Below are positions 1 through 8,700 of a stretch of DNA of 42,300 bases, piece after piece. The stretch lies in NCBI GenBank assembly GCA_964583095.1, contig CAZOVB010000038.1, positions 1-42,300 of the forward strand, in the 5' to 3' direction. Every line of letters starts with the position of its first letter. The first letter of the stretch is position 1. The translations under genes were made by a program, and so were the position numbers. The stretch comes from CAZOVB01 sp964583095. Lineage in GTDB: Bacteria; Planctomycetota; Phycisphaerae; SM23-33. The notes under the pieces are model-generated. The model was not told the origin of the DNA. It saw nothing but the letters and a program-made list of their open reading frames with translations, and did no database searches.

Positions 1-1651
1 GGTTGATCGCCTCGACCGTCTGGGGCATGACGCCGTCGTCGGCCGCGACCACCAGCACCACCACGTCGGTCATGTTCGCACCGCGAGACCGCATGGCCGT
101 AAAGGCTTCGTGCCCTGGGGTATCCAGGAAAACCACGTGACTGTCGCCGCGGTCGAAACGGTAGGCGCCGATGTGCTGCGTGATGCCCCCGGCTTCGCCC
201 GTTGCCACCGTCGTTTTGCGGATCCGGTCCAACAGCGACGTCTTGCCGTGGTCGACATGGCCCAGGAACGTAACGACCGGGGCTCGCGAAACCTGTTGCT
301 CCGGCTCACGGGATTCGAACTGCTCGAGCAACTCTTCCTCGGCGGTCTTGCTTTTTTTGATGGTCAACTCGATGCCGTATTCCTCGCAGATCATTTCGGC
401 CTGCTCGGCCGTGAGGCCCTGATTCACCGTGGCAAGCACGCCGGTCTGCATGAGGGCCTTGATAATGTTGGCGGTCTTGAGACCCGCTGCGGCCGAAAGG
501 CTCTTGACCGTGATCGGCTCTTCGATTTCGACCTTCGAAGGACGTGAAGGGCCACTGGAGCCACGATTGCCGCGGTTGGAAACGCTGGCGCGGTGGCGGC
601 GCAGGCCCGAGCCGGCTGCTGCGAGCCGCTGTTCGCGCTCGAGCAGGTCCTGATTCCGCCATTCCTTGAGTTTCTCGCCTGAGTCGGCGCTTCGGCCGCT
701 TTTGCGGCGGGGGCTGCGTCGGCCTTTGCCCTTGCTGCGGTCTTCCTCCTGGTCGGAGCTGGTCTTGCTTCGCCGGTGGGTCGGAGGGGGCGGCGGGGCC
801 TGCTGAGGCGGTCGGCTGCTGGTTCGGCTCCGGGAAGAACTCGACCGGCGCGGAGGAATGTAGTCCGGCTTCTCCACCCGGACGACCCTGGGGCCCTGCA
901 GGGCGGCCGGCTTGGGCACCACCTGCGGGCCGGCAGGCTTGATGTTTTCGTCCTTGGACTTTTTTTCGGTCTCTTCCTGCTCTTCCGGTTCGGCCTGCTG
1001 GGGTTCTTCTTCAGATTCCGGCTGGGCCTGGTCTTCGGGCTGGGCTTGCTCGGCGGCAACCTGGGTCGGTTTCTCGGTCGCCGGTTCCGGCTGTTCCTGC
1101 TGGGAAGGCTCCTGGGCCTGGGCGGCGGGAGCCTGTTCTTGATCGCTCGAGTCCTCCTGGGGCTCTGTTTGAGCGGGCGGAGCCTGTTCGGCCTGGGCCT
1201 CGGCGGCCTGGGCCGGCTCTTGAGCGACAGGCTGGGCCTGGCCAGAGGCTTGCTGGGTTTGGGGCTCCTGCTGGTCGGCCTGCTCTTCCGGGGGCTCCTG
1301 GGCCGGAGTCGCTTCTTCCTGGGCCTCCTGAGCTTCCTGAACTTCCTGAGTTTCCTCGCCTTGCGGGGCCTGGGTTTCCTGCGCCTCGGGCTGGGGTTCT
1401 TCTTCCTTCTTCTTGCGTTTGCGCTGCTTACGCGCCTGGGCGCGGGCTTCCTGCAGGTCGATGTGGTCGCTGGTCTCAATGGCCGTGCCCTGGGCTTCTT
1501 CGCTGAACCATTCTCGAATGGTCGCTTCCAGACCGGCAGAGACGGTCGACATGTGATTCTTGATGTTCAGGCCCTCGGCCCGGCACTTGGCCAGGATGAC
1601 CTTGCTGGTCACATCTAATTTTCGGGCCAGTTCAAATACGCGTGTAGCCAA
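1..1651 (-). CDS. infB: Translation initiation factor IF-2, 5' part only
   Basis: IF-2 is the GTPase that brings initiator fMet-tRNA to the 30S subunit and promotes subunit joining in the cytoplasm. About 550 codons are visible and the frame runs off the window edge inside the G domain. The first ~50 residues match the IF2 N-terminal fold (ATRVFELARKLDVTSKVI). They are followed by a very long low-complexity linker rich in Glu, Gln, Pro and Ala (about residues 70-250), a basic Arg/Ser patch, a second IF2_N-like segment (about 375-440) and the G domain with G1 GHVDHGKTS, G2 GGITQHIGA and G3 DTPGHEAF. The start is a TTG. The next ATG lies some 30 codons inside the conserved fold, and GGGAGG sits about 7 bases before the TTG. 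It follows nusA on the same strand with a 74-base gap, the usual nusA-infB order. The identification is secure. Confidence 0.96.
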   Translation of the reverse strand, partial: MATRVFELARKLDVTSKVILAKCRAEGLNIKNHMSTVSAGLEATIREWFSEEAQGTAIETSDHIDLQEARAQARKQRKRKKKEEEPQPEAQETQAPQGEETQEVQEAQEAQEEATPAQEPPEEQADQQEPQTQQASGQAQPVAQEPAQAAEAQAEQAPPAQTEPQEDSSDQEQAPAAQAQEPSQQEQPEPATEKPTQVAAEQAQPEDQAQPESEEEPQQAEPEEQEETEKKSKDENIKPAGPQVVPKPAALQGPRVVRVEKPDYIPPRRSSSSRSRTSSRPPQQAPPPPPTHRRSKTSSDQEEDRSKGKGRRSPRRKSGRSADSGEKLKEWRNQDLLEREQRLAAAGSGLRRHRASVSNRGNRGSSGPSRPSKVEIEEPITVKSLSAAAGLKTANIIKALMQTGVLATVNQGLTAEQAEMICEEYGIELTIKKSKTAEEELLEQFESREPEQQVSRAPVVTFLGHVDHGKTSLLDRIRKTTVATGEAGGITQHIGAYRFDRGDSHVVFLDTPGHEAFTAMRSRGANMTDVVVLVVAADDGVMPQTVEAIN

Positions 1652-1725
1652 GGGGGCCTCCCTACTCGGGCTTTGCTTTCTTAATTCGGTTCACTACGGG
1701 ACTACGGGTACGTCCTCGGCGATGT

Positions 1726-3240
1726 TCAGCCGGAGGTCGGCTCCTGCCGCTTGGTCTCGCCCGTGGGGGGCTCTACGCAAGGCTGGGCCTGGTCGGCAGA
1801 TTCACTCTGCTGGGTATCCTGCGGGGCCTGGGCGGCTTCCTGCGGTTCAGAAGCAGGGGGTTGAGCCGGCAGTTGCCCGTTTGGGTTGGTCGTTTCTACG
1901 CCGGCTGTCGATGCCGACTCGCCCGAAACTTCCGCCTTGCCATCGCTCGGCGTCTGGGCGGGGGCTTCGGGAGCCCCAGGTTCCGCCTGTGGCGCGATGT
2001 CGGGGACGCCCTGGGCCGGGGCCGAAGCATTCTCGGCCTCTGCCTGGGGCTTGGAAGCCTCGCGGGCCTTGGCTTCCTTGGCGGCCTGCTGTTCCTCAGC
2101 CACCCGGCGGGCCTCTTCGGCACAACTGACGACAATCGCCTGGGCAATGTCGCGGTCGACGCCCAGTTCGTTGATGAAAGGCTCGGGCCCGACTTCCTCA
2201 ACGTCCAGTACATTGACCATGCCCATCGCAGCCACTTTGTCCACGATGGTCGAGTCGACGCCCGAAACTTTCCGCAGCGCCTGTTCGAGGTTGTCCAGCC
2301 CGGTATTGAACTCCTTGGGCGTGAGAATGTCCACGTCCCACCCGGTGAGCCTTGCGGCAAGACGCACGTTCTGCCCACGCTTGCCGATGGCCAGGGAAAG
2401 CTGGTCCTCGATGACCACCACGGTGGCCCGGCCCAGCTCGAAGCACAGGGCGATTTCGCTGACTTCCGCCGGCTTGAGGGCGTTGGCGATAAGGATTTTC
2501 GACGACTCGTTCCACCGGACGATATCGATCTTCTCGCCGCCCAGTTCGTCGACGATGTTCTTGATCCGGCTGCCGCGGATTCCCACGCAGGCTCCCACGG
2601 CGTCTACCTTTGCATCGGTACTGGTCACCGCCGCCTTTGTGCGGTAGCCCGGCTCGCGGGCCAGGGCCTTGATCTCGATAATGCCTTCGCCCACTTCCGG
2701 TACTTCCAGTTCGAACAGCGCCCGGATGAAATCCGGATGCGACCGCGAAAGGACGATCTTCACCTGGCTGGGCTGCTCGCGGACATCGAGGATCATCGCA
2801 CGGATCCGCTCGTCGGGCCGATGCGAATCGCCCGGAATCTGCTCGCTCTTGGGCAGGATCGCTTCGATCCGCCCCAGTTCCACGATCAGCGAGCCGCCTT
2901 CCCAGCGGGCTACGCGGCCTGTGACGATCTGGCCCTTGCGGTCGAGGTATTCTTCGTAAATGCTGCCGCGTTCGGCCTCGCGGATTCGCTGGATCATCAC
3001 CTGCTTGGCTGTCTGGGCGGCAATTCGTCCCAACTGGTTGACCGAAAGGGCCTCGCCGTCCACCTTGGCGGTGATCTGCCCACTGCTGCGGTCGATGCGG
3101 CAGACAATGTCGTCGGTCTGCATATTGGCCTTGCGGATCGCGGTGAACATCGCCGCTTCGAGATCCTCAAACACCGTTTCCTTGTCGATGTTCTTGTCTC
3201 GGGCAATTCCGTCGACGATTCGAAGCAGTTCCTGATTCAT
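1726..3240 (-). CDS. nusA: Transcription termination/antitermination factor NusA
   Basis: NusA binds RNA polymerase and nascent RNA and modulates pausing, termination and antitermination. The 504-residue product shows the NusA N-terminal domain (1-130), an S1 domain (about 133-200, GQIVTGRVARWEGGSLIVEL) and tandem KH domains (about 205-350, with VGACVGIRGSRIKNIVDELG and LAIGKRGQNVRLAARLTGW). A helix-hairpin-helix segment follows at about 360-400. The last ~100 residues are a Gln/Ala/Pro/Glu-rich tail that replaces the acidic repeats of enterobacterial NusA and was not recognised as a domain. It lies directly upstream of infB and is probably co-transcribed with it. The usual upstream partner rimP is absent; the bases before nusA are non-coding and highly structured. 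Confidence 0.97.
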   Translation of the reverse strand: MNQELLRIVDGIARDKNIDKETVFEDLEAAMFTAIRKANMQTDDIVCRIDRSSGQITAKVDGEALSVNQLGRIAAQTAKQVMIQRIREAERGSIYEEYLDRKGQIVTGRVARWEGGSLIVELGRIEAILPKSEQIPGDSHRPDERIRAMILDVREQPSQVKIVLSRSHPDFIRALFELEVPEVGEGIIEIKALAREPGYRTKAAVTSTDAKVDAVGACVGIRGSRIKNIVDELGGEKIDIVRWNESSKILIANALKPAEVSEIALCFELGRATVVVIEDQLSLAIGKRGQNVRLAARLTGWDVDILTPKEFNTGLDNLEQALRKVSGVDSTIVDKVAAMGMVNVLDVEEVGPEPFINELGVDRDIAQAIVVSCAEEARRVAEEQQAAKEAKAREASKPQAEAENASAPAQGVPDIAPQAEPGAPEAPAQTPSDGKAEVSGESASTAGVETTNPNGQLPAQPPASEPQEAAQAPQDTQQSESADQAQPCVEPPTGETKRQEPTSG

Positions 3241-3289
3241 GCTCTATCCTCTTGCAAGGCCCGCAGGGGCGTTGGCAAAGTTCAGCTAC

Positions 3290-3316
3290 AAAAAAAGTGG
3301 GTCTGGGGGCCCACTT
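3290..3316 (-). terminator. Intrinsic terminator or attenuator in front of nusA
   Basis: Read on the minus strand, AAGTGGG (3316-3310) pairs perfectly with CCCACTT (3301-3295) across an 8-base loop, and the stem runs straight into seven T (3296-3290). This is a textbook rho-independent terminator pointing towards nusA, whose start codon is only about 50 bases further on. No protein gene ends just upstream. It therefore either ends a separate small RNA or attenuates nusA-infB transcription. Confidence 0.7.
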
Positions 3317-3560
3317 CGCAGGAGACGCGATGCTCCTTTCCACCAGCACGGAAACCCGACCGTGCCGGCACCGACAACCTCTCAGGCTGCCTATGCTGTC
3401 ACAGCTCGGGCCAAACTCCGGCGGCGAAACCGTTTCCGGACCCGCTGCGGGCCCGGAAAGGGCGAAACCAGCTTGAGATCGTGTCTACTCACGATCCCGG
3501 CCTTGTTGCAGGCGATGAATCACTTGCGTGACTCCAGGCCTGACTTTTTCCTTCTGGTCA
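3290..3560 (-). ncRNA. Candidate structured RNA or nusA leader
   Basis: The minus strand can form consecutive helices here: 3541-3544/3557-3560; 3499-3503/3536-3540, enclosing 3518-3523/3528-3533 with a GCAA tetraloop; 3477-3483/3490-3496; 3433-3444/3448-3459 (12 pairs); 3343-3351/3360-3368 (9 pairs); 3320-3324/3333-3337; then the terminator. Three of these stems contain a G.U pair on the minus strand that would be an A/C mismatch on the plus strand, and GCAA is a GNRA loop only on the minus strand. This favours a minus-strand RNA. No RNase P, tmRNA, SRP or tRNA hallmark sequence was found. It may be a leader that controls nusA-infB through the terminator, or an independent small RNA. The helices were found by eye, without folding energies or comparative data. 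Confidence 0.38.
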
Positions 3561-3950
3561 CCATGAACAACTCCGCGACGCAGAAAACACGCGCTGAATC
3601 CTAAACGATGCGCCGGGGAAATGCTTCCGCTTTCCCTGCGCGCAACACACAGCCACTCGCCGAATCCCTCCGGCGTCAGCGGCTTGAGTCGGGGCACAAC
3701 CCCGCCACATAACGCTTTAAACGATTGCAGATTACACCTGCACCCCGGCCGAGTCAACCCTATTCTTCCCAAGCCAAAACCCAGGCCGGCCCAGACTGTC
3801 TCCACCGGTTCAAGCCCGCCTCCGCCGCAGGTCTGGCTTGGATCATTTGCGCAAATCCCGCTGCGGAAAACCCCGAAAATACGGGCCGGCAGCCGAAAAA
3901 CTCCCCCAAAGGCTCAGAGCAGGCCTGGTAAATCCAAGTCAATACCCCAC

Positions 3951-3980
3951 AAAATAGAACATAACTGAAACCTGTGTCAA
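3951..3980 (-). promoter_or_regulatory. Candidate sigma70-type promoter for the nusA-infB transcript
   Basis: On the minus strand, TTGACA (3980-3975) is followed after 18 bases by TATTTT (3956-3951), predicting transcription from about 3944 towards nusA. The -35 box is a perfect match and the -10 box agrees at four of six positions. The surrounding sequence is AT-rich compared with the genes. The transcript would have an untranslated leader of about 700 bases containing the foldable region and terminator described here. Confidence 0.42.
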
Positions 3981-4130
3981 GGCTTATAGATATTCTAGAC
4001 CAAGAATACAAGGGCTGTTTGTACCTTCAGGTAACCCGCAACCTGCTTCAATCCTGGGCAAGGAGCGCGCAACAGGCTTCAATCTTGTGCGCACCAGCGG
4101 CTCGGATCTTCAACCAAACCGCAAAGTCTT

Positions 4131-4389
4131 CAATTGGCCCTCATGCACCCTTTTTTTGGACCAATTGCGCAGATCGTGCACCTCCTGGCCGCTGTCCGGG
4201 GAGGGGGTTGAACCCCCGGAGGCCCTGCCCAGCCAGACGCGTGGGAAACGCTCGAAGGACGTTTGTCCTTCTCGCAGTGTCCCACCCTGCGCCATCCATA
4301 TGCCCCCTGTCCGCAGCGCGTGCAACTCCCCAAGCGCAGGAGTTGCACGCGCTGCGAAGGGCCCGACAGGCAGCCTTGGCGGCGCCCTT
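4131..4389. other. Cluster of five hairpins in non-coding DNA behind the XylR-like gene
   Basis: Five inverted repeats lie side by side: 4131-4137/4161-4167; 4203-4217 (GGGGGTT/AACCCCC type); 4241-4285, a long imperfect hairpin with GTGGGA/TCCCAC at the base and GAAGGAC/GTCCTTC at the tip; 4312-4329/4339-4356, a perfect 18-base-pair GC-rich stem with a 9-base loop; and 4357-4362/4384-4389. In the 4241-4285 hairpin the minus strand places GA opposite GA, a classic tandem G.A internal loop, whereas the plus strand would have TC opposite TC. None is followed by a T tract on either strand. No coding frame in the stretch looks real. Possible explanations are a 3' untranslated structure of the regulator mRNA, a small RNA, or a repetitive extragenic element. 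Confidence 0.5.
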
Positions 4390-4418
4390 TCCCGGCTGCA
4401 TCGGGGGTTGGCACCTTA

Positions 4419-5546
4419 CTACAACAGGTGGCGCAGGCGGTACTGGCTCGGGCTCAGTCCGGTGAGTCGCTTGAAGACGGGGTTCATCCGCTGGCGGTTG
4501 CCGAATCCGCTGCGAATCGCCACCGCATGCATGTCCAGGTCTGTGGCGGCCAGGAGACGCTTGGCCTGCTCGACGCGGGTGCGGAGAATCTCCTGCTGGA
4601 TGGTTCTTCCCAGGGTCTGTTTGAAGCGTCGCTGGAGGGTTCTGGCCCCGATGGAGACGGCCTCGGTGACATGCTGGACCTCCAAGGGCTCGCCGGCGTT
4701 TTCATAGATGAACGCCAGGGCTTCGTGCAAGGCAGGGTCGTCAATATCCATGGCCTGGCTGCTGCGGCGTTCGATGATCTCCCCCGGCTCCACCGTCCAC
4801 TGCATGGTCTGCGGGGCACCGTTTTCCAGCCATTGGTGAAGAAGCCGGGCCCCGTGATACCCGATCTGCACGGCGTTGAGTCCCGCACCGGACAGCGGCG
4901 GGTTGGCCAGTTCGCATCGAAGTTCATCGTTGCCGATGGCCATCACAGCCACCTGCTCGGGCACCAGGATATTCTGGAGTCGGCAGGAGGTGAGGACCTC
5001 CCGTGCAGCGGGGATCCCCGCTGCAACCAGCGCTGCCGGAAAGGACAGCGAGCCCAGCCAGGCGTCGCGCTGCTCTGTCGAGATGCTGGGCCCCCGGGAC
5101 TCCGGGCCGTCCAGTTGGGCAAAGCCCAGTCCCTCCTGTTCTACCAGCCGGGCCAGGAACTCGCCCCGGCCATGGCCCGGGTTGCCGTAGAAGGCGAATC
5201 GCCTGTAGCCGCGCCGCCGGAAGTAGTCGAAAATAATGCGTGTGGCCGCGGGAATATCGGTCGAGACACAGGGGAAGTCCTTCGACGACCTCCATGCAGC
5301 CAGGACGACGCCGGGAATGTTTCTTTCGCGGTTGGCCTGGTAAAGCAGGTCGGGCTGGCCCTCTACAACAATGCCGTCGATATCCTCCGCAGCCAGGATA
5401 TCCTCACTGGTCGTGTATTCGGCGTTGGGGGTCATCAACTCCCAGCCGGCGACCTTATGGTTGAACTGGATAATCCCCTCGATCATGTCGCGCTGGTAGC
5501 TTCGGCGGGTATCGATATCGACCAGGATGCGGCGGACTTTTTCCAT
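4419..5546 (-). CDS. XylR-like transcriptional regulator (sugar-binding domain plus AraC helix-turn-helix)
   Basis: Residues 1 to about 260 resemble a LacI-type periplasmic-binding-protein sensor (RRILVDIDTRRSYQRDMIEGI near the start, VAVMAIGNDELRCELANPPL later). The last ~100 residues are a two-helix-turn-helix AraC domain (ARTLQRRFKQTLGRTIQQE and AIRSGFGNRQRMNPVFKRLTG). This is the architecture of E. coli XylR, a xylose-responsive activator. The start at 5546 gives a 375-residue protein with AGGTG six bases before the ATG; an in-frame TTG at 5624 would add 26 residues not typical of the family. It is transcribed away from the beta-helix/LamG genes, which suggests that it regulates them in response to a released sugar. 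The effector is unknown. Confidence 0.88.
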   Translation of the reverse strand: MEKVRRILVDIDTRRSYQRDMIEGIIQFNHKVAGWELMTPNAEYTTSEDILAAEDIDGIVVEGQPDLLYQANRERNIPGVVLAAWRSSKDFPCVSTDIPAATRIIFDYFRRRGYRRFAFYGNPGHGRGEFLARLVEQEGLGFAQLDGPESRGPSISTEQRDAWLGSLSFPAALVAAGIPAAREVLTSCRLQNILVPEQVAVMAIGNDELRCELANPPLSGAGLNAVQIGYHGARLLHQWLENGAPQTMQWTVEPGEIIERRSSQAMDIDDPALHEALAFIYENAGEPLEVQHVTEAVSIGARTLQRRFKQTLGRTIQQEILRTRVEQAKRLLAATDLDMHAVAIRSGFGNRQRMNPVFKRLTGLSPSQYRLRHLL

Positions 5547-5602
5547 CGCGGGCACCTGCCGGAGGGTAAAAAGGCGTGTCTTAAAGCGTGACGTCAATTG
5601 TC

Positions 5603-5620
5603 GCAGATCGTGACGCAGAT
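5603..5620. promoter_or_regulatory. Possible operator: direct repeat between divergent genes
   Basis: GCAGAT occurs twice, at 5603-5608 and 5615-5620, within TCGCAGATCGTGACGCAGAT, in the 186-base gap between the XylR-like gene and the first beta-helix gene. AraC-family proteins bind directly repeated half sites, so this is a plausible binding site. The 12-base period is not the usual 21, and no clear -10/-35 pair was found nearby. Confidence 0.22.
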
Positions 5621-5732
5621 TCAAGTGGCTGCCATTAAACTTGATGTTTGCTTATGGTGCGTCCGCTGTGCAAGCCCGGGCCGGCAGTTCCATCCTATGG
5701 ACCTCTTCTTGCTCGCCTTAAGGAGTAACTCA

Positions 5733-8700
5733 ATGAAAGCTCGCTCTGTTCCGCTGTTACTGGCTATTTTGATGACGACGCTTGCCTTTGCCGGCGATTA
5801 TGCCTGGCAGAAGCCGCAGGCGAAGGTTTTGCCCAACGGAGATCTCCAGTGGGCGCCCGAGCCATTTGAATACCAGCCGGGCAAGGTCGTCCGCTACATC
5901 GACTTTCAAGGCGGAAACGACGCCAACCCGGGCACCAAGGCCCAGCCCTGGAAGCACCACCCCTGGGACACCCAGGCCACCGGAAAGGCCGCCGAGGCCT
6001 CCGGTGTGGATACCTACGTGTTCAAGGGGGGCGTGATGTACCGGGGTACGCTCAACGCAGCCGAGTCGGGCAAACCGGGCCGGCCCATTCGCCTGACCGC
6101 CGACCCTTCCTGGGGAGAGGGCATGCCCTGGATTGTCGGTTCCATCCGTCTTGCCGACAAATGGGTCCCGGCCTCGCGGGTCGACGCCCCTTCGCACCTG
6201 CCCGAACCGGAGAAGGTTTATGCGCTGGACCTGAAAGCGCTGGGGATGACCGCCGAAGACGACGGCCGCCACCGGGTGCTTTCCCGCCTGTCGCACGCGG
6301 ACCGAATGGGCAGAGTGTCTACGCCCTGGCACGGGCTGTTCATCATTGGCCCGGAAGGATCGGTGACAAGGGCCCATCTTGCCCGCGACCCGAACTGGCA
6401 GCGTCCGAATTCACAATTCGCCATGGAGCACTGGCATCAGTGGAAGGGCATGGTGCAGGTACAGGACACCCAGGGAAACCGCTACAGCATTCCCCAGGCG
6501 GATTACTTCAAGGACAAGCCCCAGGGATACTTCACCGGCGGCTACATCTGGTCGCAGTATCCCTCGTTCATGGGTACGCCGACGCCGAAACACATCCCCG
6601 AGACCAAGCCGGCCAAGAAGAACATCGGCGAAATGCCCTACCACAGGCCCGAGGTGGGAGGCCTTTCGGTCGGTCTGCCCGGCGGGGTTGCCCGGGGCGT
6701 GCGGTTCATGGTCGAGAATCTTCCACAACTGTTGGATTCTGCCAACGAATTCTACTACGACGAGACGACGGGCCTGCTGCTGTTTCGGCCCGAAGAAGGC
6801 GTCGACCCCAATTCCCTGCACATGGAGTTCGTCGCCAGCACAGGATTGGTCCACATTCGGGAAGTGAAGCACATCGAGCTCTCGGGTCTGCGTTTCGCCT
6901 TTGCCGAGGGGCGCACGATCCAGATCCAGAACCTCGCTTCGGACATTACGATTACCAACTGCTACTTCCACGATCTTACGGAGGTGGCGATCGATGCCTA
7001 CATCAAGGGCAATGCGGAAGTAGGCGGCTTCGAAGACCTCCGGGTGACCGACTGTCGCTTTGAAAATATCTGGGAGACCGCTATCCGCATGAGTGGCGGC
7101 AACCAGGGCATCCAGGAATGGGTGGACAGTCGTGGCCGGCTGGGTCGTGTCGAGATTCTCCGCAATTACTGCTACGAGACAGGCATGCGGCATCGCGGGG
7201 CGCTTCAGTCCAACGTGCCCACCATCAGTCTCAGGCATGTCGCCCTGGCGCATGTAGCGGGAAACATCATCCATCGCAGTTTCGGTTCGGGGATCGTGCT
7301 CTTCGGCGGCAAGGAGGGCAACCTCGGCACCTACCGTGGCCGTGGCGGGCAAATCCCGCTGATCCGGATCTTCGTCCATCACAACAAGACGCTTCACACC
7401 GCGATGGGGGTCAATGATTACGGCGGTCTGGCCCTGTGGCAGGGCGGCCCGATGTACGCCTACTGCAATAACGTGGGCAGTTCGGTCGGATACATGCCCG
7501 GCGGGATCACCATGTTCGGCGGCGGCGGCAAACCGACAACGCTCTCTTATCCGGTCTATCTCGATGGTGCGTATAAGATCTACCTGTTCAACAACGCCGT
7601 CTGGGGCGCCACCACCGACGAGAGCCATCCGTACCACACCCGCACCAGCGGGTACTTCATGGTCTTCGGTTTCCTGAACCAGTTCACCAACAACACGATC
7701 TACCGGGCGCGCAGCGGCGTAGGAGGCAGCAGCGGCAATCGCTGCGATGTGATCAGCAACGTCTTCAGTGAAATCAGCACAAAATTCCTGCACAACAACC
7801 GCTTCGGTGACCCCTCCCTGGTCGGCGGCGGAGACGATGCGACCTCCGGTGTCAAGGGCGTGCCGTCCCTGGCCTTTGCCGACAACATCTTCCACGGCCA
7901 GGCCGAAGGCGGCGAGCTGCTCAAGCAAAGGTACGACCAGCAGAATCAGCCTCGCCTGAACATTGCCAACGAGATCAAGGCCCCAACGATCCAGCAGCTG
8001 GCAGAGCAGATGCAGAACTACCCGATCCGCTTTGGCCGGCTGGGCCGCAGCGTCGAGCAAAGGCCCATCGTCGGCTCGGATGCGGCGGTGATTGAAGAGG
8101 CCTCGGAAGTGGACTTTCGCCTGAGGGACAACTCTGCCGCCCGTGACAACGGATCGATCTACTTTGTACCGTTCAGCCTGTACGCGACGGTGGGCGAATG
8201 GCACTTCACAGAGAACCGGGCCAGCCCCGATGTGGTGGTCGACTACCACTGGTACTTCTCCGAAGCGCACCTGCACCGGAGCATGTACGAGCAGGTGCCT
8301 GCCTTCGACCTGAAGCTCTCGGCTACGCAGCTTGACGATTACGTTCCTTCCCCCTGGGAAACCTGGGCAAAGGGAGCCATTCGGTTTGACGGCAAGCGTT
8401 TTGGCAGCGTCTCGGACAGAGAAATGCGCGAGGATTTCGTATTTACAACCGACAATCCACGCCGCACCCGGCGGTATATGAAAGGAAAGAAAGAAGGTTT
8501 CTGGAAAGTCAGCGTCGAGGGCAGGAAACACACCTACACGTTACCGGCCGAAAAGCGTCAAACGCTCAATGTCGGCGCTTCCAACCTTCTGCTCGAGGCC
8601 CAGGTGAAGGTCAAAGCCGGCCACGTCGGCGGCGCGATCGTGTCCAAGTTCGACGGTAAGACGGGCTACCAGCTCGACATCGACTCCAGCGGCAAGGCCC

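Noticed and set aside
1861..3531. Long plus-strand open frame opposite nusA
   Set aside because: It mirrors the nusA codons in GC-rich DNA, has no family resemblance and crosses the terminator; nusA is certain on the other strand.
3290..3760. RNase P RNA, tmRNA or SRP RNA in the region upstream of nusA
   Set aside because: The size would fit, but the hallmark conserved sequences of these RNAs are absent on both strands.
4203..4217. T-arm-like GGGGGTTGAACCCCC suggesting a tRNA
   Set aside because: The loop has five bases instead of seven, and no acceptor, D or anticodon arms can be assembled around it.
4241..4285. Kink-turn in the tandem G.A hairpin
   Set aside because: The three-base bulge next to the G.A pairs that defines a kink-turn is missing.
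6411..8531. Long minus-strand open frame inside paralogue A, with similar ones inside paralogues B and C and fusA
   Set aside because: These are antisense shadows of high-GC genes, without recognisable domains or start signals.
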